Below are positions 8,801-16,317 of a DNA stretch of 64,000 nucleotides, in pieces. This stretch comes from Verrucomicrobiota bacterium (GTDB taxonomy: Bacteria > Verrucomicrobiota > Verrucomicrobiia > CAIQCK01): the NCBI GenBank assembly GCA_026397915.1, contig JAPLTX010000039.1, positions 62,001 to 126,000 of the forward strand. Reading direction: 5' to 3'. Each line of letters opens with the position of its first letter. The stretch's first letter is position 1. A program made the position numbers and the translations under genes. The notes under the pieces are model-generated. The model did not search any database. It was not told the DNA's origin and was given only the letters and a program-made list of their open reading frames with translations.

Positions 8801-8874
8801 AGTAGTCATCACGCTCCGCGTGATGCTCCGGTTGTTCGTTGTTTTACCTCACGCGGAGCGTGAGGACTACTATG
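8798..8874. repeat. REP doublet (REPIN-like), copies B and C in inverted orientation
   Basis: Two 28-nt units face each other, 8798-8825 and 8847-8874, with a 21-nt spacer. Each has a palindromic core (TCACGC-TCC-GCGTGA and TCACGC-GGA-GCGTGA) and an outer GACTACTATG arm. The arrangement of two inverted palindromes is that of REP doublets. The outer ATG of the left unit is the start codon of the minus-strand gene ending at 8183. Confidence 0.8.
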
Positions 8875-8930
8875 TAGCCTGCCACCGCCCACCGTCCGCA
8901 CGCCACAAGAAAGAACATTCGCCATAATGT

Positions 8931-8956
8931 TGTAACCTTTCTTCTCCAACACGTCA
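8931..8956 (+). promoter_or_regulatory. Putative ECF-sigma promoter of the sigma-factor gene
   Basis: TGTAACC (8931-8937) is followed after 14 nt by CGTCA (8952-8956). The AAC-type -35 and CGTC-type -10 are typical of ECF sigma promoters. An identical TGTAACC-N14-CGTCAGG arrangement precedes the kinase gene. Expected transcription start is near 8964, about 20 nt before the ATG at 8985. Confidence 0.6.
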
Positions 8957-8984
8957 GGCATTGGTGGCATTATGTGTCGGGCTG

Positions 8985-9746
8985 ATGACCACTGACTCAC
9001 TAAGCTCGTCGCAAGTTCCGCGCCAGCGTGGAGCGCTGGGCGCGGATTTCCGCACGACGCGATGGACTCAGGTTGGCCGTGCCAAGGCTGACTCGGAAGA
9101 GGGACGCCAGGCGCTCGCCGATCTCTGCGATGCTTATTATGAACCCGTCGTCGCGTTCCTCCGGTGCGAGCTTCGCGATGCGGACGCGGCGCGGGAGATG
9201 GCGCATGAGTTCTTTGTCCGCGTCCTTGCCGGCGACGCCCTCGCCAGCGCCGAGCGGGAACGCGGACGGTTTCGTTCGTATCTGCTCGGCGCGGTGAAAC
9301 ACTTTCTATCGCACCACCGGGAGGCGGCGCGCCGGCTCAAACGCGGTGGCGGAGCCGAATGCGTGTCCTTGGATGATGAGGACAAAGCCGAGGCGCGGAC
9401 GGTGCCGGACGGGAGGGCGCTGACCCCCGACGCGGCTTTTGACCGGCAATGGGCCTTGACCATGCTGGCGCGTGCTCTGGAGGCGTTGCGCGTGGAATGT
9501 GCGGCGGAAGGGCGCGCGACATTCTTCGAGCAGGTCAAGCCGTGGCTCACCGGCGAGGCTGCGCACGGCGACCAAGCGGCTGTGGCGGCGGAGTGCGGCA
9601 TGAACATGGTCGCGCTGAAGGTCGCGGTGCATCGTATGAAGAAACGATTCCGCCAGGCGGTGAAGGCGGAGGTTGCCGGCACGCTGGATGATCCCGGCCA
9701 GGTCGAGGCGGAGATGCGCGCCTTGTTTGCCGCTTTGGGAAACTGA
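8985..9746 (+). CDS. RNA polymerase ECF-type sigma factor, Ser/Thr-kinase-associated
   Basis: A 253-residue sigma-70-family factor. Region 2 begins FRTTRWTQVGRA and contains LCDAYYEPVVAFLRC, DADAAREMAHEFFVRVL and RGRFRSYLLGAVKHFLSHHRE, typical of the sigma factors paired with Ser/Thr kinases in Verrucomicrobiota. Region 4 has the helix-turn-helix AECGMNMVALKVAVHRMKKR. I use the ATG at 8985; the frame is open to a TTG at 8961, but that would leave almost no leader after the predicted promoter. The gene ends 43 nt before the kinase start, and the gap holds a second copy of its own promoter motif. The likely role is transcription of this sigma-kinase unit and unknown distant targets. Confidence 0.85.
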   Translation: MTTDSLSSSQVPRQRGALGADFRTTRWTQVGRAKADSEEGRQALADLCDAYYEPVVAFLRCELRDADAAREMAHEFFVRVLAGDALASAERERGRFRSYLLGAVKHFLSHHREAARRLKRGGGAECVSLDDEDKAEARTVPDGRALTPDAAFDRQWALTMLARALEALRVECAAEGRATFFEQVKPWLTGEAAHGDQAAVAAECGMNMVALKVAVHRMKKRFRQAVKAEVAGTLDDPGQVEAEMRALFAALGN

Positions 9747-9754
9747 AGAAACTT

Positions 9755-9780
9755 TGTAACCAATCCCTGTTTCCACGTCA
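9755..9780 (+). promoter_or_regulatory. Putative ECF-sigma promoter of the kinase gene
   Basis: TGTAACC (9755-9761), 14 nt, then CGTCA (9776-9780) and GGACAT repeat the motif upstream of the sigma gene with the same spacing. The -10 element ends only 9 nt before the ATG at 9790, so a transcript starting at the usual distance would be leaderless or nearly so. Confidence 0.6.
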
Positions 9781-9789
9781 GGACATGGT

Positions 9790-12700
9790 ATGAGCGAACC
9801 ATCTTCAGCTACGAACGCGTGCCCGAAATGCGGGGCCGCGTTGCCGTCCGAGGCCACGGCCGGCCTTTGCCCGCGCTGCCTGATGGCCGAGGCGATGTCG
9901 CCAACGAAGCCGGATGCGGAACCCGTCGAATCCCGGAAGCCGCTTTCGCCGCTGGAACTCGCGCCGCACTTTCCGCAACTGGAGGTGCTCGAATACCTCG
10001 GACGCGGCGGCATGGGCGTGGTCTATAAGGCGCGGCAGAAGAACCTCAACCGCATCGTCGCGCTCAAGCTGCTCGCGCCCGAACGCGTCGGCGACCCGCA
10101 GTTCGCCGAGCGGTTCACCCGCGAAGCGCAGGCTCTCGCCACGTTAAGCCATACAAACATCGTCACGGTCCATGACTTCGGCCAGGCGGGCGGCTTCTAC
10201 TACCTCCTGATGGAGTTCGTGGACGGCGTGAACCTGCGGCAGGCGATGAAGGCGGCGCGGTTCACGCCGGAGCAGGCGCTGGCCATCGTGCCGCCCGTGT
10301 GCGAGGCGCTGCAATACGCCCACGAGCACGGCATTGCCCATCGCGACATCAAGCCAGAGAACCTGCTGCTGGACAAGGAAGGCCGCGTCAAGATCGCCGA
10401 CTTCGGCATCGCCAAGATGCTCGCCAGTAACGCGGGCACTCCTGTCCGCGAAGGCGAAGAGGCGCGGGCAGGAGTGCCCGCGCCACAGTCCGAAGCCGCC
10501 GGCACGCCGCAATACATGGCCCCGGAACAGAAGGCGCATCGCGCCTCCGATCATCGCGCCGACATCTACTCGCTCGGTGTGGTGCTTTACGAATTGCTCA
10601 CCGGCGAACTGCCCGGCAAACCCATCGAACCGCCATCAAGAAAGGTTCAAATTGACGTGCGCCTCGATGAAGTTGTGTTGCGGGCATTAGAGAAAGATCC
10701 AGAGCGCCGCTACCAGACCGCAGCGGAAGTGAAAACTCAGGTGGAAACCATTGCCAGCACACCGCCCGCGGTTGGTGTCCCGGCTTCAGCCGGTTCTCAG
10801 CCGCCTGAAGGCGGGACATCAACGCCTGCCAACAAACCCAAAGAAGCTATGAGTGAACCCATCAGTCAGAAACCCGGCAACAAAACACTTCTCGCCACCA
10901 TTGCCTGCGTGGCTGCCCTCGCGCTTGTGGGCGTGCTTTGGTGGGCGCTGGCGACCGGGCGCCTAACCGCCCAAGCCGCCATTGACGCCCGCGCCAAATG
11001 CGCCGTCGCAATGGAGGACGCCGTCAAAGACCTCGACGCGTTGAAACGCCGTGGCTTGGATAAGGTCAACTCCCGCGCCGAAGAGAAACGCCAGGCTGCC
11101 GGTGTCTTCCTCGGCAAAGAAGAACACGCCAAGGCCGCCGCTGCCTACACCGAAGCCGCCCGGCTTTTTGCCAGCCTCAACAAGGAGTCCGTCGAGAAGG
11201 CGGCCAAGGTTGCCAAGCGGCTCGACCGCGCCCGCATGATTGCGCAGTCGTCCGCAGCGGCGCCGGCTTTCGAGGTGGCGGCCCGCGCAGCCCGCGACCT
11301 GGAAACGCGCTCCGATAGTTTCATGCAGGCCGGCGAACCGGAGCGCGCGCTGGCCGAACAGGAAAAGGAAGCCGCGATTTTCGAGAAACTCATGCCCCCC
11401 GCTGCCACGGCGACGCTGGAGGACGCCGTCGAGGCGCGGAACCAAATGATCGCGATTCGCCGCGGGCTTAAAACCGCCGAAACAAGCATTGAGCCGTTTC
11501 ATCCGGCGGGCGGAGCGGAAAAAACCCCTGCCGGCGGGAAACAGCCCGGTCTCGCCGAGATCGTCTGGCGCGGGCGCAGCTTGGAGAAATTTGGCGACGA
11601 AGCGTTGGAAGACAAGGATTGCGCCGCCGCGCGGGCCTCGTTTGCCGCCGCGCGGAAATACTATCAGCAGGCGCTCGGCCTAGAGGCCAAACTCGACGGC
11701 GCGCTGGCCGCCAAGAAGGATGCGGACGCCGCCTGCAAAGCCGCCAACGCCGCCTGCAAAACGGAGGCCCGGCCCGCCTCGTTCATCCGCGGCCAAGCCG
11801 CAGAGAAAGAAGCGGATGAAGCAATGAGCGAGGATGATTTTGAGAGAGCGAAGAAACTCTTCGCCCGAGCCAGCGAGGGCTACAAGGCGGCGCAGGCCGA
11901 AGCCGAGAAGCTCAACCTCGTCGAGGCCGCCCGCGCCGCGTGGACCAAACTCCTGGCTGAAACCGACGCGGCTCTGATTGAACGCTACGCCGCCGATGAA
12001 TTTGCGAAAGTGAAAGCTCAAGCAGGAACCGCCGCCAGCCTGACCGCTAAAAATTCGGATCAATCTGCCCGACTGTTCATTGCCTCCATTGCCAAACTCA
12101 AAGATCTTATCGCCCAATCGAAGGCAAAGGAAAACCTTGCGAAGGCCGCGCCAGTGATTGCGCGACTGGAGTCGGCATTGGAGAGCCGTGATAAATCTCA
12201 AGCATGGCGGGCGCTGGCGGAATTGGAAAAAATAATCCCCGGCGATGCACGCATGGTCAGCTTGCGCGAGAAGGCAGCCGCGTTGCCATGGCCGAAGGAA
12301 ATGTCCGAAAATGATCCTGCATGGTCGCAAGCCATCAACCTGGTGCCGCTGATCGAGCCAGCGAGGGACACCGTTAAGGGAGTCTGGAAGCTACAAGAAG
12401 GCAAACTGATCCTGGAATCGAGCCGATTTGCGCGAATCCTGATTCCTTACGAACCGCCGGAGGAATATGACTTTCGAATCATCCTGAGGCGGGTTGCCGG
12501 CAAGAATAGCGCCATTCAATTCTTTTCACAGGCTGGCCGGGCTGCCATGTGGCTAATGGGAGCGCAGAACAACACAATCTTTGGTTTCGAAATGGTTGGC
12601 GGCATCGGAGTGCCTAGGAATCGGACATGCATCCGGAGCAAGAACTGTTTGGAAACCGGGCGTGACCACACATCTGTTCTCAAGATCCGAAAGAACGGAG

Positions 12701-14163
12701 TGAAAGCATATTTGGACGCCAAGCTGATCAGCGAGTGGGCTACTGACTTTAGTGATGCCAGTCTGGATCGTTTGTGGAGCTTGCCAGATAAACGGCTTTT
12801 GGCACTTGGAAGCTCTGAGAGTTCCTTCGAGTTCCACAAAATCGAGCTTCTTGAAATCACCGGCAAAGGCCGAGCAGTGCGAGGCACCACCGCTAGGGTG
12901 CCATCTCCATCGCAACCGCTGCCGCCATCAACCGCTTCTCCGGCTGTGGCGGCACCGCAGCCGGATGACCCCGCGTGGGCGCACGCCGTCAATCTGATGC
13001 CGCTGATTGATCCAGAGAAGGACACGGTGCGCAGCGACTGGAGGATTGAGAACGGAGACTTGGTCTCTGCCGAAAAAGGTGCTGACGGTTCGCCCATAGC
13101 CCTTATCCAAATTCCCTACGTCCCGCCTGCCGAATATGATTTTCAGATCAGTTTCACGAGCTTGTCAGGCCCCAATATTTCTCAAGTTCTGGCCAAGAGC
13201 GGCCGATCATTCGCGTGGAGCATGGGTGCTGTTAACGGCACTGAGTTTGGTTTCGATTTGGTAAATGGCGAGAGCGCTCAGTCCGAGAATAATCCTACTA
13301 GATTCATACCTGAAAAGTTGAGGGACAGCGAAAGATACACCTCTCTTATTTCTCTGTTTCCTCTCGTCCGAGGGTTGCATCGGTTGGATAACAACCGGCG
13401 ATACACCTCGCTTGTTTCGGTTCGGAACGACGGCGTCAAGGCATACATGGACGGGAAGTTAATCACCGAGTGGCGCACCCACTATCATGACTTGACCATC
13501 CATCGTAATTACAAACTTCGCGACGATTTCTTGCTGGGTCTTGGCAGCTACAGGAGCCATGTGCTCTTCCACAAGATCGAACTGCTCGAAATCTCCGGCA
13601 AAGGCAAAGCCATCCGAGGAAAACTGGCAACAACTCTAGCCGCTACTCCTGCAACGGCTGAGCAATCGAAAACATCGGCGGCATCTGTGTCGGCTCTCTC
13701 GACTGCTGCTCAAGTGTCGTCCGTGAAACTGGTGGAGGTGAAACCCCATATCAAGAAAACGAATAGCACTACAGGAAGCGGCAACAGGGCGGTTGTCACC
13801 GAGACCCGGACCTTGACCATCACGGTTCGCAACAACTCGCCTCAACCGGTGGCCGGAGTCGTGGTGCGATGGGGCGTGGTAAGAAACGATATTGGCAAGA
13901 GTCAGAACACGACTTTTGGCCAGGAAGAAACCGTTGATCTGAAGCCGCTAGAAATGAAGACGATTGAAACCCAGGCGGTCACGGCAACCGGGAGGCTTTC
14001 CAAATACCAAACGGAGGATGGCGAAAAGATTCTCGGCCATGGCGTTCAGCTTTTGGTCGGTGACAATGTCATCGCTGAGGAGTTCTCGCCGCCTTCGATG
14101 AAGCCGTTATTTGGCAACTTGAAGTCGCCGAACCTTGCAAGCGGCGCCACAAAGAAACCCTGA
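9790..14163 (+). CDS. Large membrane Ser/Thr protein kinase with two concanavalin-A-like ectodomain repeats
   Basis: A 1457-residue protein. A zinc-ribbon (CPKC 11-14, CPRC 27-30) precedes a full Hanks-type kinase at about residues 65-315: GRGGMGVVYKARQ (P-loop), VALKLL (ATP lysine), HRDIKPEN (catalytic loop), DFGIAK and MAPEQ. A single membrane helix (LLATIACVAALALVGVLWWA, about 370-390) separates it from an alanine/glutamate-rich helical region (400-830). Two related beta-rich modules follow (about 840-1027 and 1057-1276; each begins DPAW and has PLI-P--DTV and EYDF), then an FxLYD-like domain (1311-1441). It probably senses an extracytoplasmic signal and works with the upstream sigma factor. 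The coding frame absorbs two palindromic repeats, at 10432-10481 (activation loop) and 10771-10823 (juxtamembrane linker). Confidence 0.9.
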   Translation: MSEPSSATNACPKCGAALPSEATAGLCPRCLMAEAMSPTKPDAEPVESRKPLSPLELAPHFPQLEVLEYLGRGGMGVVYKARQKNLNRIVALKLLAPERVGDPQFAERFTREAQALATLSHTNIVTVHDFGQAGGFYYLLMEFVDGVNLRQAMKAARFTPEQALAIVPPVCEALQYAHEHGIAHRDIKPENLLLDKEGRVKIADFGIAKMLASNAGTPVREGEEARAGVPAPQSEAAGTPQYMAPEQKAHRASDHRADIYSLGVVLYELLTGELPGKPIEPPSRKVQIDVRLDEVVLRALEKDPERRYQTAAEVKTQVETIASTPPAVGVPASAGSQPPEGGTSTPANKPKEAMSEPISQKPGNKTLLATIACVAALALVGVLWWALATGRLTAQAAIDARAKCAVAMEDAVKDLDALKRRGLDKVNSRAEEKRQAAGVFLGKEEHAKAAAAYTEAARLFASLNKESVEKAAKVAKRLDRARMIAQSSAAAPAFEVAARAARDLETRSDSFMQAGEPERALAEQEKEAAIFEKLMPPAATATLEDAVEARNQMIAIRRGLKTAETSIEPFHPAGGAEKTPAGGKQPGLAEIVWRGRSLEKFGDEALEDKDCAAARASFAAARKYYQQALGLEAKLDGALAAKKDADAACKAANAACKTEARPASFIRGQAAEKEADEAMSEDDFERAKKLFARASEGYKAAQAEAEKLNLVEAARAAWTKLLAETDAALIERYAADEFAKVKAQAGTAASLTAKNSDQSARLFIASIAKLKDLIAQSKAKENLAKAAPVIARLESALESRDKSQAWRALAELEKIIPGDARMVSLREKAAALPWPKEMSENDPAWSQAINLVPLIEPARDTVKGVWKLQEGKLILESSRFARILIPYEPPEEYDFRIILRRVAGKNSAIQFFSQAGRAAMWLMGAQNNTIFGFEMVGGIGVPRNRTCIRSKNCLETGRDHTSVLKIRKNGVKAYLDAKLISEWATDFSDASLDRLWSLPDKRLLALGSSESSFEFHKIELLEITGKGRAVRGTTARVPSPSQPLPPSTASPAVAAPQPDDPAWAHAVNLMPLIDPEKDTVRSDWRIENGDLVSAEKGADGSPIALIQIPYVPPAEYDFQISFTSLSGPNISQVLAKSGRSFAWSMGAVNGTEFGFDLVNGESAQSENNPTRFIPEKLRDSERYTSLISLFPLVRGLHRLDNNRRYTSLVSVRNDGVKAYMDGKLITEWRTHYHDLTIHRNYKLRDDFLLGLGSYRSHVLFHKIELLEISGKGKAIRGKLATTLAATPATAEQSKTSAASVSALSTAAQVSSVKLVEVKPHIKKTNSTTGSGNRAVVTETRTLTITVRNNSPQPVAGVVVRWGVVRNDIGKSQNTTFGQEETVDLKPLEMKTIETQAVTATGRLSKYQTEDGEKILGHGVQLLVGDNVIAEEFSPPSMKPLFGNLKSPNLASGATKKP
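10432..10481. repeat. Palindromic element inside the kinase activation loop
   Basis: Perfect 13-bp inverted arms GCGGGCACTCCTG (10432-10444) and CAGGAGTGCCCGC (10469-10481) flank a 24-nt loop. The whole element is translated in frame as roughly AGTPVREGEEARAGVPA between the kinase DFG and APE motifs, where ordinary kinases of this type have a shorter loop. Confidence 0.8.
10771..10823. repeat. Second in-frame palindromic element, kinase-to-membrane linker
   Basis: Arms 10771-10793 and 10801-10823 are inverted repeats with about 20 of 23 positions paired. Each arm is itself a small hairpin (CCGGCT-TCA-GCCGG and CCGCCT-GA-AGGCGG), the layout of a REP doublet. It is translated as GVPASAGSQPPEGGTS just after the kinase domain. 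Confidence 0.75.
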
Positions 14164-14169
14164 CCCGCC

Positions 14170-14541
14170 ATGCCCCGGCCGGCTTCCAAGATCAAGGCAT
14201 ACAACTACGCGGAGCGCATCCGCGCGCGGCGGCCGGGGCGGTTGCAGAGGGCGAGGATGAATGAAGGGGCCATCGTGAGACTGACCGGCAATTCGGAAGA
14301 CGGACGGATGCCGATCTGCGCGGTGATGCCGGTCGTGGTTCGCAAGGAACGAAAGGCGCGAGGGGTTTCGCAATATGTGCTCGCCAAGAACGGTGGCATC
14401 TCGCGCGAGATGATTCGGTTGGTCGAGAGGGGAAGTTCGGTGCCGTCGCTGGAGACACTGGCGCGGATTTGCGCGGTGTTGAAGGTGCGCATGTCGAAGT
14501 TGGTGATCAAGGCCGAGGGAAGACTGGCGCGCACGGCGTAG
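14170..14541 (+). CDS. XRE-family helix-turn-helix regulator
   Basis: A small basic protein (123 aa) starting 6 nt after the kinase stop. Residues about 60-115 form an XRE/Cro-type helix-turn-helix: RKERKARGVSQYVLAKNGGI, then SREMIRLVERGSSVPSLETL, then ARICAVLKVRMSKLV. The first 55 residues are arginine-rich with no known domain. Tight spacing suggests co-transcription with the kinase, so it may be a regulatory partner, though this XRE type often stands alone. A 22-bp inverted repeat with a following T-run lies just downstream and may end the operon. Confidence 0.75.
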   Translation: MPRPASKIKAYNYAERIRARRPGRLQRARMNEGAIVRLTGNSEDGRMPICAVMPVVVRKERKARGVSQYVLAKNGGISREMIRLVERGSSVPSLETLARICAVLKVRMSKLVIKAEGRLARTA

Positions 14542-14543
14542 CG

Positions 14544-14626
14544 AGTAGCCGCCGACGTAAGGAGGCGGATTTCCTTGGAATTCGGTGGGGCATTTTCCAC
14601 CTCCTTACGTCGGCGGCTACTTTTTC
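14544..14626 (+). terminator. Long inverted repeat with T-run, possible terminator
   Basis: Perfect 22-bp arms at 14544-14565 (beginning AGTAGCCGCCGACG) and 14600-14621 are separated by 34 nt, and the right arm runs into TTTTT. It lies 3 nt past the XRE stop. The arms are longer than needed for a terminator, and the sequence looks like a mobile palindromic repeat that may double as one. Confidence 0.55.
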
Positions 14627-14632
14627 GGGGGC

Positions 14633-14650
14633 AGCCCAATATGTTGGGCT
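14633..14650. repeat. Short palindrome
   Basis: AGCCCAA-TATG-TTGGGCT is a perfect 7-bp-arm palindrome in the gap between the XRE gene and the 42-bp repeat ORF. It could be a protein-binding site or a weak hairpin. Confidence 0.5.
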
Positions 14651-14688
14651 AACACATCTTTCCCTGTCTGTGCTGGAATGCCGCCGTG

Positions 14689-15174
14689 ATGAAAAACGGC
14701 ATTTCCAGCGCGGCAAATCCGCGGTTTCCCGTGGAAACTGAGAGATTTTGTCCAGCCGGAAGGCCGGGCAGGGGTGGAAATATAATTTCCGGCGGGGTCG
14801 GGTTACCCGGAAGGGGTGGAAGTATAATTTCCAAGGCGGTCGGCTGGCCGGGCAGGGGTGGAAATTATATTTCCGGTAGTGTCGGGTGCGGCAGGAGGGG
14901 TGGAAATATAATTTCCGGTGGCATCGGCGCTCTCAGCAGGGGTGGAAATTCCATTTTTAGCACTACCGGGCGAGGCGACAGGGGTAGAAATATGATTTCC
15001 GGTGCATCCGGGTCGTCCGGGAGCGGTGGAAACTATATTTCCAGCGGTGCTGGGGGAAGCGGTGCCGCCAAAAATATCATTTCCAGGGGTGCCGGGAAGG
15101 CGGGCTGGAAGAGGAGGAAAGCTGTCAGTGGTCGGCTGTTAGTGGTCAGCCAGAAACTGAAAGCTGAGAGCTGA
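14689..15174 (+). CDS. Glycine-rich 14-residue-repeat ORF (uncertain)
   Basis: The frame is open for 161 codons from the ATG at 14689. It is dominated by eight 14-residue units of the form GGNIISGGVGLPGR, encoded by exact 42-bp repeats at 14773-15108. The N-terminus (MKNGISSAANPRFPVETERF) has no signal peptide. The last 18 residues (about AVSGRLLVVSQKLKAES) are read from a dispersed AGCTGA-type element that also supplies the stop. The lack of indels over eight units fits selection for an open frame. However, the DNA palindrome GGAAAT...ATTTCC is the best conserved part and the minus frame is also open, so this may be a non-coding repeat array. I assign no function. Confidence 0.35.
   Translation: MKNGISSAANPRFPVETERFCPAGRPGRGGNIISGGVGLPGRGGSIISKAVGWPGRGGNYISGSVGCGRRGGNIISGGIGALSRGGNSIFSTTGRGDRGRNMISGASGSSGSGGNYISSGAGGSGAAKNIISRGAGKAGWKRRKAVSGRLLVVSQKLKAES
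14773..15108. repeat. Eight 42-bp tandem repeats with palindromic cores
   Basis: Units begin at 14773, 14815, 14857, 14899, 14941, 14983, 15025 and 15067, a strict 42-bp period. The consensus begins GGTGGAAATATAATTTCCGG; GGAAAT-N3-ATTTCC is a perfect palindrome in most units. The remaining 22 bp are GC-rich and vary. Confidence 0.9.
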
Positions 15175-15186
15175 GAACTGAAAGCT
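15121..15186. repeat. Dispersed AGCTGA-type element, copy 1
   Basis: About 66 nt made of CAGTGGTC, GAAACTGAAAGCTGAGA and similar words. Its ends, GCTGTCAGT and ACTGAAAGC, are inverted with one mismatch. A second copy lies at 16231-16311. It supplies the stop of the repeat ORF (15172-15174) and ends 7 nt before the ATG at 15194. Confidence 0.7.
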
Positions 15187-15193
15187 TCCCCTA

Positions 15194-16219
15194 ATGGCTC
15201 CGACCTATGACTCAGGCAAGACATACGATTCCGGCTTCCGATACACGGACGGCCCGGTGGTTGCGGTGGTGTTAACGCAAAAGAAGAAAGGACGAATCAT
15301 GGCTACGAATGCAGTTCCGGATAATCAGGACGAGTTGTTGACGCTCGCCGAGGATATGGCGGACGGGTTGCACACGGATGGGGCCGGCGTCGGCATCGCG
15401 CAAAACACGGAGGCGGTGATACGCGCGACGATCGCCGCGTTGCGGACGACGGAGGCGGAGTTTGGCGCGGCGAAGGATGCGCGGCAAGCTGCAGTGGATG
15501 GGCTCCAAGCTGCGGACGATCAGGCCCGAGAGTTCCTGCTGGCGACCAAGCGGGTGTTGAGCCAGTTCTTGGGAACACGTTGGAGCACGGCGTGGGAGCC
15601 GACGGGGTTTCCCGACCTGTCCACGGCCGTGCCCTCCACGCAGGAGAAACGGATGAACCTTTGCGCGTCGCTGAAGATTTACTTCACAGCCAACCCGACG
15701 CGAGAAGTGGCCGCGATGGGCGTGACGGCAGCGCTGGCGGATGAGCGTTTTGACGCGCTGTCGGACGGCCGCGATGCGGTGGAGCACAGGACGCGGGAAC
15801 AGGGCGAGAAGAAGGACGCGCGCGACGCGGCATTGCTGACGATGAAGAAGCGGGCGCGCGGGTTGATTGAGGAGTTGGGGACGTTGCTGGCGGACAATGA
15901 CCGGCGCTGGCACGCGTTCGGGCTGAGCATGCCGGCCGATCCCAACACGCCGGAGCCGGTGGAGTCGCTGACGCTGGCGCTGGGCGCTACGGGCGTGATC
16001 GTGGCGAGCTGGCCGCGCGCGCCGAGGGCGACGAGATACCGTCCGTTTGTGCAGATCGTGGGCGTGGACGAGGAGGCGGTGGCTCGCGACCCGGTGCATG
16101 ATACGACGGTGAACCTGACGGGCTTCACGACGGGCCAGACGGTGAAGGTGTATATCGTGGCCGCGAACGACGACGGCGAGGCGATGGCCGGACCAACGGA
16201 GCAGATCGTGGTGCCGTAG
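15194..16219 (+). CDS. Fibronectin type III domain protein
   Basis: The frame opens with APTYDSGKTYDSGFRYTDG, a tyrosine/glycine motif I associate with N-termini of similar Verrucomicrobiota proteins, so I keep the ATG at 15194 (341 aa). An alternative ATG at 15299 has a better ribosome-binding site (GAAAGGA, 6 nt away). The middle (about 40-250) is helical and alanine-rich. Residues about 255-341 form a fibronectin-III-like module (VESLTLALGATGVIVASWPR, then TVKVYIVAANDDGEAMAG). No signal peptide is seen. With the collagen-like gene next door it may be a surface or fibre component; function unknown. Confidence 0.55.
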   Translation: MAPTYDSGKTYDSGFRYTDGPVVAVVLTQKKKGRIMATNAVPDNQDELLTLAEDMADGLHTDGAGVGIAQNTEAVIRATIAALRTTEAEFGAAKDARQAAVDGLQAADDQAREFLLATKRVLSQFLGTRWSTAWEPTGFPDLSTAVPSTQEKRMNLCASLKIYFTANPTREVAAMGVTAALADERFDALSDGRDAVEHRTREQGEKKDARDAALLTMKKRARGLIEELGTLLADNDRRWHAFGLSMPADPNTPEPVESLTLALGATGVIVASWPRAPRATRYRPFVQIVGVDEEAVARDPVHDTTVNLTGFTTGQTVKVYIVAANDDGEAMAGPTEQIVVP

Positions 16220-16230
16220 GGCGGCAAGAA

Positions 16231-16311
16231 GCTGTCAGCTATCAGTCATCAGCCGTCAGCCAGAAACTGAAAACTGAGAACTGATAGCTGATAGCTGACC
16301 ACTGAAAGCTT
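16231..16311. repeat. Dispersed AGCTGA-type element, copy 2
   Basis: About 81 nt starting GCTGTCAGCTATCAG and ending GACCACTGAAAGCTT, sharing the middle GTCAGCCAGAAACTGAAA with copy 1. It fills the gap between the fibronectin-III and collagen-like genes and ends 6 nt before the ATG at 16318. Confidence 0.7.
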
Positions 16312-16317
16312 CTCATC

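Noticed and set aside
14773..15108. CRISPR array in the 42-bp repeats
   Set aside because: Units are head-to-tail without unique spacers, the repeat core is short, and no Cas gene is nearby. It is a tandem repeat array, possibly coding.
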